From CALBJU01 sp965247125 (GTDB lineage: Bacteria > Bacteroidota > Rhodothermia > Rhodothermales > UBA10348): a stretch of DNA of 64,000 nt. Where the stretch lies: contig CBDFGO010000003.1 in the NCBI GenBank assembly GCA_965247125.1, positions 682,001 through 746,000 of the forward strand. The letters run 5' to 3'. The position numbers and the translations under genes were made by a program. The notes under the pieces are model-generated. The model ran no database searches. It was not told the DNA's origin and saw only the letters and a program-made list of their open reading frames with translations. Shown here in pieces: positions 1 to 9,297 of the stretch. Numbering within the stretch: the first letter of the stretch is position 1; every line of letters begins with the position of its first letter.

Positions 1-487
1 GAAAAACCGCTACGACATTTGGTTCAATTTCGGTGTCGCTCAGTTCGGCCTCCTCAGCAATTCTACCCTGCATTTCAATTATTGCAGACTCCCGCACCAG
101 CCACGCATATCGCCCCTCCATCAAGCTTCGATAGGGCGAAAGGCGCGACACCTCCGGATAGCGGAGGTAATGCTCGAGCGCGGTGTCATGGTCACCGATT
201 CCTTCACTAGCCAGCCCGAGATAGAACAACAGTTTGGCGTCACGCCCACCCAGGTCAAAGGCCGCAGAGAGGTATTCCTCGGCCTGAACTGGATTACCGG
301 TGCGCATATAGATGGCTCCAAGGTCACGCAAGGGATCTGTTGCCGTCGGCTGGTTCAAAATTTCCCGCTCCAACCTTGAAATATCTCCGGCGTAATCGGT
401 CAGGTTCTCATCCAGTCTTACAGATGTGCATCCAGATAGACCGAAGCAAATCGCAACGAGACACGCAGTTTCGACAATTCGTTTCAT
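1..487 (-). CDS. TPR-like lipoprotein, 3' end beyond window
   Basis: The frame opens with ATG at 487 and stays open to base 1, so the C-terminus lies outside the window. The first residues form a lipoprotein signal peptide ending in the lipobox LSGC (Cys20), which places the protein at a membrane. The rest is helical and TPR-like (for example YMRTGNPVQAEEYLSAAF and LGLASEGIGDHDTALEHY). It follows the CsgG-like gene by 46 bp on the same strand and is probably the last visible gene of the cytochrome/kinase set. The specific function is unknown. Confidence 0.75.
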   Translation of the reverse strand, partial: MKRIVETACLVAICFGLSGCTSVRLDENLTDYAGDISRLEREILNQPTATDPLRDLGAIYMRTGNPVQAEEYLSAAFDLGGRDAKLLFYLGLASEGIGDHDTALEHYLRYPEVSRLSPYRSLMEGRYAWLVRESAIIEMQGRIAEEAELSDTEIEPNVVAVF

Positions 488-533
488 TGTGATGGAAATT
501 GGAGGGATACGATAAAAAGTCTGAAAAGCGGCT

Positions 534-1562
534 CTAATCAAGCATTCCAATCAGACTCTGCGCACGGCGCCCTGCCACGTCATATTCAGGGTCGTGGTCG
601 AGGGCTTCTAAAAACTTGGCGTGAGCAGCTTGATAATCTCCCTGTTCCAACAGTTCGAGGGCTTCAGAATAGGACATCATCGCGTCGAGGGATCCAGAGT
701 CGTCCCCACCCTCTGATGAGTCCTCCTCAAGCGTAGCATTGATCGCCTCGGCGGTCTTTTGACTGAGCTCTCTGAGGAGTCCAAATACCTTATCGACCTT
801 ACCCTCAACCTGTTCTCCGGTTAGCAGTTCTCCAGTCTCGACGCTGACCATCCTGGTGCTCAACATCATGTCCTTGCCGTTCACGATGAATGAGCCAATG
901 AGCACCGACTGAGCTCCAAGCAGTTCACCCATTCGCACTGCCGTGGCCTGGTTCACACGACCCGCATCCTGTTGTAGGTCCAATTCACTCAAGAGCCACT
1001 GGAGTCTCTCGCGTTCAACCACTCGAAGATTGGTGGCGCTTCCCAACTGATTGATCATAGTTGCAGCGAGACCCCTACTGAGTGGCTCATAATCGGAGGC
1101 ATTCGGTCCGAAGGAGCCGTTCGTGAAATCGATTACGGCAATTGTGCGGATCTGTCCGTCATACGAATTGACTCCGTAGCCTCCTTGCTCTTTCCTGGCT
1201 TCATAGTACGCGTGGATGAGCGGTGGCGGCTCCATATCCGGATCAAGTGAGACCACAGGGGGCTCCAACTCCAGCAGACTTCGAATGGCGCCGAGTGCTT
1301 CGTCTTCCATCCGACGCGCTGCGAAAATCCTACCCAGATAGTGGAATGCGGTCATCGTTTCGTCGCGACTCATCGTTTCGTCAGCGGCGATGGCATTGAA
1401 CAGTTCCAGCGCTCTGTCGAAGTCGGCCGAATCATACGCGGCGACGGCATCAGCCGTGGATTGAGCCCGTAGCGGAAGCGCGAAGAGCAGGCCGAAAAGA
1501 AAGATGACCAAAGCCGCTCGAAAGCTATCCCTTACTCTGATATCTGAGTTGAAACTTCCCAT
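534..1562 (-). CDS. CsgG/curli-assembly-like domain protein with TPRs
   Basis: 342 aa. A signal peptide (hydrophobic stretch about 17-32, ending LRAQS) is followed by a helical TPR-like part (about 36-100), then a CsgG-like domain (about 135-265) beginning RTIAVIDFTNGSFG and including NLRVVERERLQWLL and AQSVLIGSF. A further TPR pair closes the protein (ALELLEQGDYQAAHAKFLEA). CsgG-like domains occur in periplasmic or outer-membrane-associated proteins that bind or nucleate envelope assemblies. It lies 17 bp after the Ser/Thr kinase, a pairing common in FCB bacteria. Its role here is inferred, not shown. Confidence 0.75.
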   Translation of the reverse strand: MGSFNSDIRVRDSFRAALVIFLFGLLFALPLRAQSTADAVAAYDSADFDRALELFNAIAADETMSRDETMTAFHYLGRIFAARRMEDEALGAIRSLLELEPPVVSLDPDMEPPPLIHAYYEARKEQGGYGVNSYDGQIRTIAVIDFTNGSFGPNASDYEPLSRGLAATMINQLGSATNLRVVERERLQWLLSELDLQQDAGRVNQATAVRMGELLGAQSVLIGSFIVNGKDMMLSTRMVSVETGELLTGEQVEGKVDKVFGLLRELSQKTAEAINATLEEDSSEGGDDSGSLDAMMSYSEALELLEQGDYQAAHAKFLEALDHDPEYDVAGRRAQSLIGMLD

Positions 1563-1579
1563 GATGTATACCTCTGCTA

Positions 1580-3334
1580 CTACTGCTTTGTCAGCTCGAA
1601 GATTAATCGATGCTCCTCCTGTATGTCAAATGAGGGAGAGACAACGATTGAACCCGTTGATTGCCCTTGCGAGACTACATCATAGCCGAATTTTCGGACC
1701 GAAACCACATAATTTCCAGGTCCCAGCGCGAGAACGGCCGGAGTCTGCCTTTCCGCATTGATTCCGTTGATCCAAATATTGCCCCAGGGTGATCCTGGCG
1801 CGTGCGCGATGGTGACTTTGGCCTCGAAATAACAGGTGGACGTTTTCGTCTCTCCGGCCTCGATCGACAAGACGCGTTCAAAATCGGCAACATCAGGGTA
1901 GGATGGAGACTGGCAGGCAATCGTGCGCTCACCAGCCGCAACAGACCTCGTTCCAGCGGCTCCCGCGGCTGTTCCATCGACTGACACCGTCCCGTCCGGA
2001 AATACGTCAAGAATGAGGGTCGCGAGGGAGGGTGCCGCCTCCGCAGGCTGTTCGTCCTGCGTCCGCCCGCCCGAACCGCCTGATGTCGAGGTAGGTCCCC
2101 CTGACACGAGCTCCGTTCTAATCGCAGTCATTGCGATGAGATGAGGGATTCCGGCAGACAATGTCGTGTCAATTGCTAGATAGCCGTCCAGCTCAATGTG
2201 CGCGCTGACAGATTCTTCTCCGTTTGCCGTTTGATAATTTCGAAGGGGGGTTTGACCACTGTCGCTGCCATCGACGCGTACCGATGCGCCGCTCGGCTCA
2301 GTCTCAAGCGTTAAAAATGTAGCGACGGGAAGGATTTCTCCTGTTTCTTCGGGGCTCGAGCCACTGAACTTTCCGGAAAGCACCGACCAGATTCCCAACA
2401 ACGCTGCGGTAAGCAAAATCGCTCCTCGAACGAATCCGGCAATCTTTTTTGCAGACATCTTTTCCGGAACGGGTGCGACCATTCCGGTCGCCATCGTAGA
2501 GGGCGTAGATGTGCCCACGACACAAGCATCTATCCCCGCTATCATTTCGGCTGCAGTCTGGTAGCGGTCGTCTGCATTTTTGTTGAGCACTTTCAGAACT
2601 ACCTGGTCCAGCCCCTCGGGAATCTTTTTGAGGACACTGTCCGGAAACTCGACGGCGTCGTTCATTATCGCATACAGGACCGCGGCCTCCCGGCCTGCAT
2701 CAAACGGCCGTTCGCCGGTGAGCATCTCGTAAAAGAGTACGCCCACTGCCCACAAATCGGATCTAAAGTCGGCGGGTTCACCGCGGACTTGTTCGGGAGA
2801 CATGTAAAACAACGTGCCGATGACGCCCTGTGTCATCGTACTCATCATGCCAGGTGCATTAAGCTTCGCCAGTCCAAAATCGGCTACTTTAACCGAATCC
2901 GACTCGGTCACCATCACGTTGTGTGGCTTGATATCGCGATGAACGACTCCGGCTCCATGGGCTCGGTCGAGCGCCATCAGGGTCTGGCGAACCATATTTA
3001 TCGTTCTGTCGACTGAAATCGGACCCTTTTCAAGAATATCAGACAGGTCCTGCCCTTCGACATACTCCATCACGATGAATACGCCGTACTCCGTTTGCCG
3101 GAAAGCATGTATTCCAACAATATTGGGGCTGTTTACCTGTGCAAGGAGTCGAGCTTCGGACCGGAAACGCGCGGCGAACCTATCATCTTCGGTCAGAGAT
3201 GATTTAATAAACTTCAGCGCGACAGGTCGGTCCAGTGCCACATCTGTGGCACGATATACGATACCCATACCTCCCTCACCCAAGATCGAGTCAAGGCGAT
3301 ACCCGTCAACGGTTTGACCAATTTCCAGCTGCAC
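1580..3334 (-). CDS. Ser/Thr protein kinase with PEGA domains
   Basis: 584 aa. The kinase domain spans about 12-275, with glycine loop GEGGMGIV (19-26), ATP lysine K41, catalytic HRDIKPHN (D134) and DFG (152-154); all key residues are intact. A single membrane helix lies at about 299-320. The outside part carries PEGA-type beta domains, starting LTLETEPSGASVRVDG and ending near NIWINGINAERQTPAVL. This is a classical one-pass Hanks-type sensor kinase. It lies between two FHA-domain proteins and a CsgG-like protein, so phosphothreonine signalling to those FHA proteins is a reasonable inference. Confidence 0.93.
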   Translation of the reverse strand: MQLEIGQTVDGYRLDSILGEGGMGIVYRATDVALDRPVALKFIKSSLTEDDRFAARFRSEARLLAQVNSPNIVGIHAFRQTEYGVFIVMEYVEGQDLSDILEKGPISVDRTINMVRQTLMALDRAHGAGVVHRDIKPHNVMVTESDSVKVADFGLAKLNAPGMMSTMTQGVIGTLFYMSPEQVRGEPADFRSDLWAVGVLFYEMLTGERPFDAGREAAVLYAIMNDAVEFPDSVLKKIPEGLDQVVLKVLNKNADDRYQTAAEMIAGIDACVVGTSTPSTMATGMVAPVPEKMSAKKIAGFVRGAILLTAALLGIWSVLSGKFSGSSPEETGEILPVATFLTLETEPSGASVRVDGSDSGQTPLRNYQTANGEESVSAHIELDGYLAIDTTLSAGIPHLIAMTAIRTELVSGGPTSTSGGSGGRTQDEQPAEAAPSLATLILDVFPDGTVSVDGTAAGAAGTRSVAAGERTIACQSPSYPDVADFERVLSIEAGETKTSTCYFEAKVTIAHAPGSPWGNIWINGINAERQTPAVLALGPGNYVVSVRKFGYDVVSQGQSTGSIVVSPSFDIQEEHRLIFELTKQ

Positions 3335-3425
3335 TCCAGCTCCTCTCGCTTAATTATTCCGGATGGGAAAGATATTCACGCGTCACGCAAGGGTAAGTTC
3401 TAGCATTTCCAGCGGTAGGCACACG

Positions 3426-5759
3426 TCACGGCTCTACAATTTCTATGGTAACGGGGCCTTTCGAGCGAGTCATGCACGCGAGTCGGCACTGACCGGGTCC
3501 ATTTCCCGCCTCCAAATCACAAATGTCTTCCAGCGTATCAGCCTCTTCGTCGGTGATCTCGTTCAACTGATCTCCGCCGGATACGATACGGATCGGATCA
3601 CTTCCACATATACCGGCATGGCATTCGGCAGTGATGGTGACCCCATTGTTTTCGGCCAGGTCGCAGATAGATTCCTTGGCCGATATTTCCAGCGTCTTGC
3701 CCGTTCCTTCGTACGTCACCGATGCCACGCCTTCTTTTGCAGGAGCCGCTGGAGCGGCAGGAGACGCAGGATCCAGATTCAGAATGGTCTCGGGGAGGGC
3801 TTCTTCTACAAACGGTTTCGGTTTGAACGTTGTGATTGCGCTGGGAAGCTCGGCGCTGAGCGAAATGCGAAAAATTTGATGCCCCAGGCGGATTACATCA
3901 TCCGCCTCCAACTTTTGTTCTCCCCGGATTCTCAACAGACTGTTATTAAGGCTCTTTAAATCCTTGACAAATAGGCCCTCTTTTCGAAAAGAAACCGAAA
4001 GATGCCGGCGAGAGAGTACCGTATCATCCGCGTCGAGTGTGATATCGGGAGCATCACGGCCCAGCACGATGGTCTCCCCCTGCTTCAGGTCGTGGATTCC
4101 TACGGTTTGCCCCGACGCGTCATAGTGCGTAAAACTGGCCTTTCCGGAATCGCTCTTGAAGACGAGGATTTGCTGTCCGAGACGAACGAGATCACCGTTC
4201 GTGAGGGGCTGAGTTTCTCCGGGAACGAGCTGGACATACGTGCCGGTCTGGCTGCCTTCGTCTCGCACAAAAAGACCGCCTTCCTTGAAGAAGACCGTCG
4301 CATGCTTATCGACCAGAGCGTCGTCTTTTGGATACTTCAGGTCTCCCTCAGCCTTTCCAATCACTATAGACGCATTGGCTGAGATGGGAAATTCATCCTC
4401 TTCTACGCCAGCAGGCGTCATTTTCACCAGAACAGCCGGCTCCGACTGGTCTCGCCTGTCATCCGGAATGCTTTCCGCTGGCGGCCCGTCGGTCTCTTCA
4501 GTAGCTGCTGCAACATCAATACTCGGAGCTTCGGTTTCGACTTTGTTCTCAACGAATTCCAGCTCAATCTTTATCTCATCATTCCCGTCCAGCTTCTGGC
4601 GAATGACCTCTGCAATGAAAACGCCATCACGCAATGATGATTTGACATTACCCGGATGCTTGATCTCATGGAACGTCGTTGGGTCAGCTTCGAAATCATT
4701 CGTTTCGAGGTACACCTGGCTCAGTAAATCTCCAACCAGATACACGTTTGCCTGCTGACTCTCCAGGAGTGGGGAAACCGTGACCCGTTTCTTGTTTCTG
4801 GGCCCACCGGTCATCAGAGAAATGTTCATCTGTCCCAGTAGGGCCTCGGGCAGATCTTCTCCGATACACGCCATACAGAATCTTTTGTCGAATTCCAGAT
4901 GGGAGGTTTCATTGGGTCGATCCTCCACCGTTCTACGATCAATGCGCAGAGACAGGTAGTCGTTGTGATCTGGCGCAGTCACTACGGCGACCGGCTCACT
5001 ATGCGGGTAGTAGTAGATATTCCCGTTTCCGACGTAGGCGTCAAAGAATACTTCAGATAGTGCCCGGGAAACCCGAGGCATTTTATTACCTCGATAGGAC
5101 CAACACACCGGAGTTTCGTCCTGAGCGGCCGCTTTTGCATTGGAAATTGCGATGACTGCTTCCGCCGCAGAGGTACCACCTCCTACTATGCAGACCGGTG
5201 CGCCAACAAAGTTTACCGGGTCGTCCATTCGGTACGAAATACCATCGATATTTCCCGGAATATCGAAGCGACGCGGTACACCTCTACCGATTGCAATGAC
5301 GACGTGTCGCGCAAGAATAATCTGATCCGCATGTTGCTTGTGATTCCAGGTTTCGACTGACCAGACGCCATCATCCCTTCTTGTCATTCCCGTGAGTTCA
5401 ACGCCGACTTGGGCCGGAATGCTTGCGTCATGATAGAGCTGGCGCCACTCGGTGCACATATCGTCCTTGTCAATCGGCTCGAAGTGCAGCTTCGAAATCA
5501 GATCCTCCCCTTTGGGGAATTGCATGTTGTCTCCACCTCCAAACGACGGCAGGATGGGCTTGCCCTTGGCATAATCTCGAATTCGCTTCATCAGGTCATC
5601 GTAGTCGATGACCAGGGCAGTCAGACCGAGTTCTTTTGCTCTGAAGGCTGCTGCGGTACCGGCGGGGCCGCCACCCACAACGAGCATATCGAGTATTTCT
5701 GGTGGAGAGACGGGCTCTTTGAGCACGTAGCAACCATCCGGTGCGATCGGATTAGACAT
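3426..5759 (-). CDS. FAD/NAD(P) oxidoreductase with two FHA and a ferredoxin domain
   Basis: 777 aa from ATG at 5759; a TTG one codon upstream is less likely, because this ATG shares one base with the upstream stop (TGATG). Domains: a YpdA/thioredoxin-reductase-like FAD and NAD(P) module (VVGGGPAG at 27-34; second Rossmann motif VCIVGGGTSAAEA near 193; to about 400), an acidic linker, FHA 1 (KHATVFFKEGG), FHA 2 (VLSRRHLSVSF) and a C-terminal 2Fe-2S ferredoxin-like domain with CHAGICGSD and a later GQCRLAC. The third position of the usual CX4CX2C motif is Asp rather than Cys. I infer a soluble electron input module whose docking is governed by phosphothreonine. Confidence 0.85.
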   Translation of the reverse strand: MSNPIAPDGCYVLKEPVSPPEILDMLVVGGGPAGTAAAFRAKELGLTALVIDYDDLMKRIRDYAKGKPILPSFGGGDNMQFPKGEDLISKLHFEPIDKDDMCTEWRQLYHDASIPAQVGVELTGMTRRDDGVWSVETWNHKQHADQIILARHVVIAIGRGVPRRFDIPGNIDGISYRMDDPVNFVGAPVCIVGGGTSAAEAVIAISNAKAAAQDETPVCWSYRGNKMPRVSRALSEVFFDAYVGNGNIYYYPHSEPVAVVTAPDHNDYLSLRIDRRTVEDRPNETSHLEFDKRFCMACIGEDLPEALLGQMNISLMTGGPRNKKRVTVSPLLESQQANVYLVGDLLSQVYLETNDFEADPTTFHEIKHPGNVKSSLRDGVFIAEVIRQKLDGNDEIKIELEFVENKVETEAPSIDVAAATEETDGPPAESIPDDRRDQSEPAVLVKMTPAGVEEDEFPISANASIVIGKAEGDLKYPKDDALVDKHATVFFKEGGLFVRDEGSQTGTYVQLVPGETQPLTNGDLVRLGQQILVFKSDSGKASFTHYDASGQTVGIHDLKQGETIVLGRDAPDITLDADDTVLSRRHLSVSFRKEGLFVKDLKSLNNSLLRIRGEQKLEADDVIRLGHQIFRISLSAELPSAITTFKPKPFVEEALPETILNLDPASPAAPAAPAKEGVASVTYEGTGKTLEISAKESICDLAENNGVTITAECHAGICGSDPIRIVSGGDQLNEITDEEADTLEDICDLEAGNGPGQCRLACMTRSKGPVTIEIVEP

Positions 5760-6859
5760 CAATCATCTGTGGTCTTGAGTACCAGCTCGACCGTGTGGCC
5801 GAGGCGTACTTCCGAGTTAAAAGAGATAGTGACGAGAGAACCGATGGCCGTTCCATCGACGAAGGTTCGATTTTTACTTCCAAGATCCTCAATCGAAACT
5901 GAATCGCCATCAACGACGATGCGTGCGTGTTTTCTGGACAATGAGGGATCGTCGATACAGATGCTGCACTCCGGCGATCTTCCGACGAACTGTTCGCCCG
6001 AATGCAGTTTCACGGACGTAATAGCGCCAGCGGCGTTCTTGAATTCAGCGGTGACTCCCGCACCACCCTCAGACGGAGGTTCTGTCTTGTCTGCCTTCGA
6101 AAGCGATTCCGTCGGTTCTGAATCAGCCACATCAAATGCCTCGATCGATGGCAGCGGGGCCAGGCTTCCTCCCGCTCGAGTGTGCACGGCATTGTCAGTG
6201 GTCTCTTCTTCGTCGGGCGAGTCCAGTGAAGGAAGCGGCGGCATGTCGCCACCCACGCGAGTGTGGGTGCTATCATCGGTCTCCGCGGCATCAACATCAA
6301 GGGAGGGGAGTGGCGCGAGGCCTCCTCCGACCCGAGTGTGGGTGCCCGTGTCCTGTTTTTCCTCGGGTTCTGGTTTTTCCTCGGGTTCTGGTTTTTCCTC
6401 GGGTTCTCGTGCATCGAGTGATGGAAGCGGCGGTAAATCGGTTCCGATTTGAGTTCGCTGCATGGAATCGTCGGTAGGCGGCGCTGCTGCCGATTCCGCC
6501 GGCTTCTCAACAGCGGTGCGAGGCGTCGCGATCATTATTGGCTCGCTACCGGAAGGGGTGACCGCAAAGATCAGGTCGTGTTGACCCGACAGGGTAATGA
6601 TGTTGAGTTCATCGAGGCGTACGGCAGAGTGTACCGGAACTCCATCCACGGTAGTAGCGGTCGTTTGGCTGAGATCTTCGAGATAAAAAGCTCCTTGTTC
6701 ATTCTCAAACCAGATACGAGCGTGTTCCGGGAGGATATCTGTTCCAGAAAGAGAAACCGTGCAGCCTGAATCACTTCCAATAACAGCTTCACCAGAGAAC
6801 GGATAACTCGCCCCCGAAAGTTCGCCTGTTTTCGAAAATATTCGTGCCGTTGTGTTCAT
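5759..6859 (-). CDS. Double-FHA protein with TR-motif repeats
   Basis: 366 aa. The frame continues upstream into the preceding cytochrome gene, but ATG at 6859 (MNTTARIF) lies 25 bp after that gene and directly opens FHA 1, so it is chosen. FHA 1 covers about 20-95 (ILPEHARIWF) and FHA 2 about 285-345 (SLSRKHARIVV, GSKNRTFVDG). Between them lie four copies of a motif like THTRVGGxxPPLPSLD and three EPEEKP hexapeptides. FHA domains bind phosphothreonine; the repeated threonines are natural candidates for phosphorylation by the neighbouring kinase, which is inference. No membrane helix or signal peptide is seen. Confidence 0.85.
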   Translation of the reverse strand: MNTTARIFSKTGELSGASYPFSGEAVIGSDSGCTVSLSGTDILPEHARIWFENEQGAFYLEDLSQTTATTVDGVPVHSAVRLDELNIITLSGQHDLIFAVTPSGSEPIMIATPRTAVEKPAESAAAPPTDDSMQRTQIGTDLPPLPSLDAREPEEKPEPEEKPEPEEKQDTGTHTRVGGGLAPLPSLDVDAAETDDSTHTRVGGDMPPLPSLDSPDEEETTDNAVHTRAGGSLAPLPSIEAFDVADSEPTESLSKADKTEPPSEGGAGVTAEFKNAAGAITSVKLHSGEQFVGRSPECSICIDDPSLSRKHARIVVDGDSVSIEDLGSKNRTFVDGTAIGSLVTISFNSEVRLGHTVELVLKTTDD

Positions 6860-6884
6860 CTGGAGTCTAGAGTGTGTAGGAAGT

Positions 6885-8438
6885 CTAATTGAGATAGCGC
6901 AACAGATTGCTGTGCTGCGATTTATCTGGATGGAACTCGTGGCAGGTAATGCAGGTGTTTGCGGCCTTTTTTGGCGTATGACACGTCTGGCATAACTGAA
7001 TGGAAGGCAGATTCTGAATGCCGGCGTGATCAATCGTCACTGCAGCGACTGAATCTCTGGCTGCAAATTCTCGAATCGGAATCTTCGAGTGGCAGTCCAG
7101 GCATCCGCTCTGGATGATATGCGATCGGTGATTGAATTCGGCGCGCACGAAAGTGCTCTGGTCCTTGCTAACCCTTCCTATCGAAGCATTGTCAATCGAG
7201 TGACACTTTTGACAGGTCTGGGTGAGTCCATCAATAAGCTCTTTGTATTGGCTCAAAGTGACCTCATCGATGGCAGGATCTATGGAGGCCGATCCCAGCA
7301 GGAATTTCGTCTCATCGAGCGGGCTCAAAGGGTCACGGATCCGCTTTCTGATTTCGCCCATTAGATCATCGATCTCGGAGAGCGAACGTTGAACGCTCCG
7401 ATCCGGAATTCCTCGAAGCTCATCTGCGTAGGCTGTCAATGTGGCAAGCGCCTCCTCATAAAGAACGTGCGCATCTTCAGGAGAAACATCCGCCGAGGCA
7501 CGAAGCAGAGACGCCAGTTCATTGTCCGGGTACATGATGCCCTGGAGACGTTTCAAGTTCTCCAGAATCCATGGATCTCGATGATATACGGGTCGTTTTC
7601 GCACCCGACCACTGCGTTCCTGGAAGTCGCCTGGACTCATATAGTCGACCCATCCCGTCCCTGGCCCGCGTTGTGCACGAAGAACGGCTAACGTCTGCAC
7701 ACCATCGTTACCCGTAGGCAGCCAATCCGTCGAAGAGCTGGCCGTCAAATGGCAACTCGCACAGGAAACGTCAAAGCTGATGGGTTCAAACCCGGCCCCA
7801 GCGGGATCAGACTGATGACAGTAGAGGCAGGTTTTTTCCAGATCTGTCTCGCCGACTTTAGATATGATTTCATTCACGTGTCGCGTGTGTGAGAACGTAA
7901 TATTGGCAGGGTCAGGAACACCGCTACCGATCGCTTCAAACTCCGGATGCTGATCGTTGAACGATCCGTATTCATGACACGAAATACACATCACGTTGGG
8001 TACGGCTGCGAGAACCGCCTCTCTTCCCTCGTGCTCCGAATGACACGTGGCGCAACTCACCTCATTCGTGGAAGGGGTGAGCCTCGTAAAGTCGGTTGAT
8101 CTATACACATAGTGCGTGGCAAAAGAGTATATGCCCTGATCTCCCCCGAATTTTTCATGGCACACCATGAACTTGTCATTGGACACATTTTCGAGAGGTG
8201 TGTGGCAGGTCGAGCAATTTGCCCCGAAGGAAGCGTGTGCGGACGACAGGGGTCCGTTTGAGACCAGAACGCCCTCTTTGATCGTTACATCGATCAGGAA
8301 AAACGCCCCCAGAAATAACAGGCCAATGCCACCGACCCAGAAGAAAAACGTCTGCTTGGCCGGGTAGACGTATTCCTTGGATACGGGCAGACGGACGTCG
8401 CCGAAAAATCCTTTTCGTTTTTTTTCGGATTCAGCCAT
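6885..8438 (-). CDS. Membrane-anchored nine-heme cytochrome c
   Basis: 517 aa. One N-terminal membrane helix (about 30-52) anchors a periplasmic domain with nine CXXCH heme motifs: CSTCH (75-79), CATCH (129), CISCH (151), CLYCH (204), CASCH (226), then CQKCH, CLDCH, CQTCH and CITCH in the C-terminal third. A tenth site, FMVCH (90-94), lacks the first cysteine. The layout fits cytochrome c3/c7-like multiheme proteins that take electrons from a membrane partner. Its start shares one base with the stop of the cytochrome-b-like gene (TGATG), suggesting translational coupling and a joint complex. Confidence 0.9.
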   Translation of the reverse strand: MAESEKKRKGFFGDVRLPVSKEYVYPAKQTFFFWVGGIGLLFLGAFFLIDVTIKEGVLVSNGPLSSAHASFGANCSTCHTPLENVSNDKFMVCHEKFGGDQGIYSFATHYVYRSTDFTRLTPSTNEVSCATCHSEHEGREAVLAAVPNVMCISCHEYGSFNDQHPEFEAIGSGVPDPANITFSHTRHVNEIISKVGETDLEKTCLYCHQSDPAGAGFEPISFDVSCASCHLTASSSTDWLPTGNDGVQTLAVLRAQRGPGTGWVDYMSPGDFQERSGRVRKRPVYHRDPWILENLKRLQGIMYPDNELASLLRASADVSPEDAHVLYEEALATLTAYADELRGIPDRSVQRSLSEIDDLMGEIRKRIRDPLSPLDETKFLLGSASIDPAIDEVTLSQYKELIDGLTQTCQKCHSIDNASIGRVSKDQSTFVRAEFNHRSHIIQSGCLDCHSKIPIREFAARDSVAAVTIDHAGIQNLPSIQLCQTCHTPKKAANTCITCHEFHPDKSQHSNLLRYLN

Positions 8439-9250
8439 CAGTAATACATCACGGAAAAAAGATGAAAGCCCAGCAGGGCCGTCATCACGATGGATACGGG
8501 AATGTGTAGCACCAGCCAGCCTCGCAGCGCCCGCTGCAGCGTGCAGTGTGCATCGATTTCGAGCTTAGACGTGAAGAGCTCTTGTACGGCGTCCAGAGTG
8601 GCCTTGTCTGTACCGGAAAGGTGAGGTCGAACGTGTCCAAATGGCTTGATTCGGGTGTGAATCCCACCTGTAATGTCGAAGAAGTAGGTCAGGCGGGGAT
8701 TCCTTCCGGCGAGCGAAGGTGCGACGTGATCCGTGTAGAAACCCTTCAGTCGGGGGTCGGATTTCGCGATGAGCTTTTCGCAACGCTGCCGAATGGCTTC
8801 AATCAACTCGCCAGCGCGATCGTAGTGTACTTCTACCCGCAAACCGGAAGTCAACACCGTCGGGATCCACTTTTGTATGATTATCCCGAGAAGGCCGCTT
8901 CCCACAACCCAGATACTGAGAAACCAGAGCCACCACGTGTGGACACCGGTCGGAATGGAAAAACCAGAATGCATGAACACCAGAAGCAGAAAGAGTGCGC
9001 CTCCATAGACATGAATCTGGAGATACATCCAGGAGCGGCCGAGCTTTCGAAATCTCAAGGTGCGACGGCGTAAACTGTGGAGCAGTACGACGCTGAACGC
9101 TGCCAGCGCTCCAATCCCATACGCAATTCCCCAGGTACTTGCCGGGTGAATCGGTTCCATCGTCATATTGACGATGAACGCTGCTGCAGTGAGCACACAC
9201 AGGACCAGAAAGATTGTGAGCCATGGTGGGGACTGGACCCATTTATTCAT
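8438..9250 (-). CDS. Cytochrome-b-like integral membrane protein
   Basis: 270 aa with about five membrane helices: 13-30, 40-57, 76-95, 104-124 and a C-terminal helix near 247-268. Histidines lie within helices in positions suited to b-type heme ligation (VVLLHSL, LQIHVYG, VFMHSGF, LVLHIPV, LLGFHLF). A soluble loop of roughly 110 residues precedes the last helix. I infer that it hands electrons between the cytoplasmic FeS/FAD modules and the anchored nine-heme cytochrome. No family name is assigned with certainty; ferric-reductase-like or DUF4405-like cytochrome b are the nearest ideas. Confidence 0.65.
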   Translation of the reverse strand: MNKWVQSPPWLTIFLVLCVLTAAAFIVNMTMEPIHPASTWGIAYGIGALAAFSVVLLHSLRRRTLRFRKLGRSWMYLQIHVYGGALFLLLVFMHSGFSIPTGVHTWWLWFLSIWVVGSGLLGIIIQKWIPTVLTSGLRVEVHYDRAGELIEAIRQRCEKLIAKSDPRLKGFYTDHVAPSLAGRNPRLTYFFDITGGIHTRIKPFGHVRPHLSGTDKATLDAVQELFTSKLEIDAHCTLQRALRGWLVLHIPVSIVMTALLGFHLFSVMYY

Positions 9251-9297
9251 CCAGCGGGATCCGCCAGCCCGTTTTCTCTGATATATGGCTGTCTTTT

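Noticed and set aside
5759..7033. A longer FHA protein starting at 7033
   Set aside because: The extra 58 residues overlap the nine-heme cytochrome gene and have no FHA or signal-like character; ATG at 6859 fits the gene spacing.
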